Assembly: GCA_023389895.1 (NCBI GenBank)
Contig: JAEWDX010000286.1
Location: 1 to 12,399, forward strand
Direction: 5' to 3'
Source of the DNA: Bacillota bacterium
Lineage (GTDB): Bacteria > Bacillota > Bacilli > Bacillales > Cytobacillaceae
DNA length: 12,399 nt
Of this stretch, positions 11,851 to 12,399 are shown one piece after another (the stretch's first letter is position 1; each line of letters begins with the position of its first letter). The notes below the pieces were generated by a model. It was not told the origin of the DNA and made no database searches. It saw only the letters and a program-made list of their open reading frames with translations. Position numbers and translations under genes: made by a program.

Positions 11851-12399
11851 ATGAGTCACAAACAGGAGAAAACAGACGTTATCTTAATTGGTGCCGGAGT
11901 CATGAGTGCGACTTTAGGGTCATTAATGAAGGAGCTAGCACCTGAATGGGAAATCAAAGTATTTGAGAAACTAGCAAACGCTGGAGAAGAGAGCTCTAAC
12001 GAATGGAATAATGCAGGTACGGGTCATTCTGCACTGTGTGAGCTTAATTATACATCTGAAAAGGCTGACGGTTCGATCGATATTCGTAAAGCGATCAAAA
12101 TTAATGAACAGTTTCAGGTTTCAAGACAATTTTGGGCTTATCTTGTAAATAATAATTTGCTTCATAATCCGCAAAGCTTTATTAGGCCAATCCCGCATAT
12201 GAGTTTAGTGCAAGGAGAAAAAAATGTAAGTTTCTTGAGAAAAAGATTTGAAGCGCTTTCAAAAAATCCACTGTTTCAAGGGATGGAGTTTTCCGATGAA
12301 CTGGAAAAATTGAAGGAATGGATTCCGCTTATCATGGATGGCCGTACATCGAATGAACCAATTGCGGCAACAAAAATCGACTCTGGCACGGATATCAAC
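11851..12399 (+). CDS. mqo: Malate:quinone oxidoreductase Mqo, 3' end outside window
   Basis: The 183 codons present are about the first third of the usual 490-500 residue protein. The N-terminal dinucleotide-binding fold DVILIGAGVMSATLGSLMKEL (9-29) binds FAD. The segment SSNEWNNAGTGHSALCELNYT (48-68) is a signature of Mqo, followed by INEQFQVSRQFWAYLV and FIRPIPHMS. Mqo oxidises malate to oxaloacetate and passes electrons to membrane quinone. It is a peripheral membrane enzyme of the TCA cycle, working alongside or instead of NAD-dependent malate dehydrogenase. The start ATG has GAGGAAGGT 4-5 bases upstream. The frame is open to the window end with no stop. Upstream lies an unusually long leader with a terminator-like hairpin. 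Confidence 0.95.
   Translation, partial: MSHKQEKTDVILIGAGVMSATLGSLMKELAPEWEIKVFEKLANAGEESSNEWNNAGTGHSALCELNYTSEKADGSIDIRKAIKINEQFQVSRQFWAYLVNNNLLHNPQSFIRPIPHMSLVQGEKNVSFLRKRFEALSKNPLFQGMEFSDELEKLKEWIPLIMDGRTSNEPIAATKIDSGTDIN

Overview
The window is AT-rich DNA from a low-GC Gram-positive, most likely a spore-forming Bacillaceae member (Bacillus cereus-like or Lysinibacillus-like; I cannot settle the genus). The evidence is: strong AGGAGG-type ribosome binding sites; many TTG and GTG starts (7 of 12 intact genes by my choices); the lipid II flippase Amj; the Bacillus-type small GIY-YIG 'nucleotide excision repair endonuclease'; a class II lipoprotein signal; and many hairpin-plus-T-tract terminators.

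Layout. Left edge to 2.1 kb: the 3' part of a membrane-anchored BNR/Asp-box protein, its terminator, a 260-base stretch with a possible cysteine-pair gene remnant on the minus strand, and a GIY-YIG nuclease. 2.18-3.14 kb: a THUMP/Trm11-type SAM-dependent RNA methyltransferase. 3.15-4.39 kb: a gene graveyard with pieces of an isocitrate lyase/PEP mutase family gene, an unidentified 3' gene end with a frameshift, a histidine kinase dimerisation domain (minus strand) and the tail of a DrrB-type ABC-2 permease. The last piece is markedly richer in G+C than its surroundings. 4.47-4.95 kb: a small lipoprotein. 5.04-6.98 kb: a divergent pair, an MFS permease (minus) and a YeiL-like Crp/Fnr regulator (plus), with a perfect 20-bp palindrome between them. 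7.1-8.4 kb: a RimJ/RimL-type acetyltransferase and a small membrane-anchored protein of unknown function. 8.4-9.6 kb: a 43-codon membrane ORF resembling the tail of an NCS2 nucleobase permease, then amj. 9.9-11.3 kb: a two-gene minus-strand operon with a FadR-type GntR regulator followed by a membrane fatty acid hydroxylase, preceded by a consensus-like promoter whose predicted start lies inside a TGGTAATACCA operator. 11.3-11.54 kb: a decayed second copy of the 143-residue protein from 7.9 kb, with about 250 bp removed. 11.55-11.85 kb: a leader with an 11-codon ORF and a terminator-like hairpin. 11.85 kb to the end: the 5' third of mqo (malate:quinone oxidoreductase).

How the parts work together. 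Two local regulatory circuits can be read directly: YeiL-like regulator/MFS permease, and FadR-like regulator/fatty acid hydroxylase (predicted acyl-CoA-responsive control of a lipid-modifying enzyme). The rest looks like single-gene units separated by terminators, with accessory-type gene decay and duplication. I see no CRISPR array, tRNA, rRNA, intact insertion sequence or phage module. The best candidates for something under-described are the FadR-like/hydroxylase operon and the duplicated small membrane protein.
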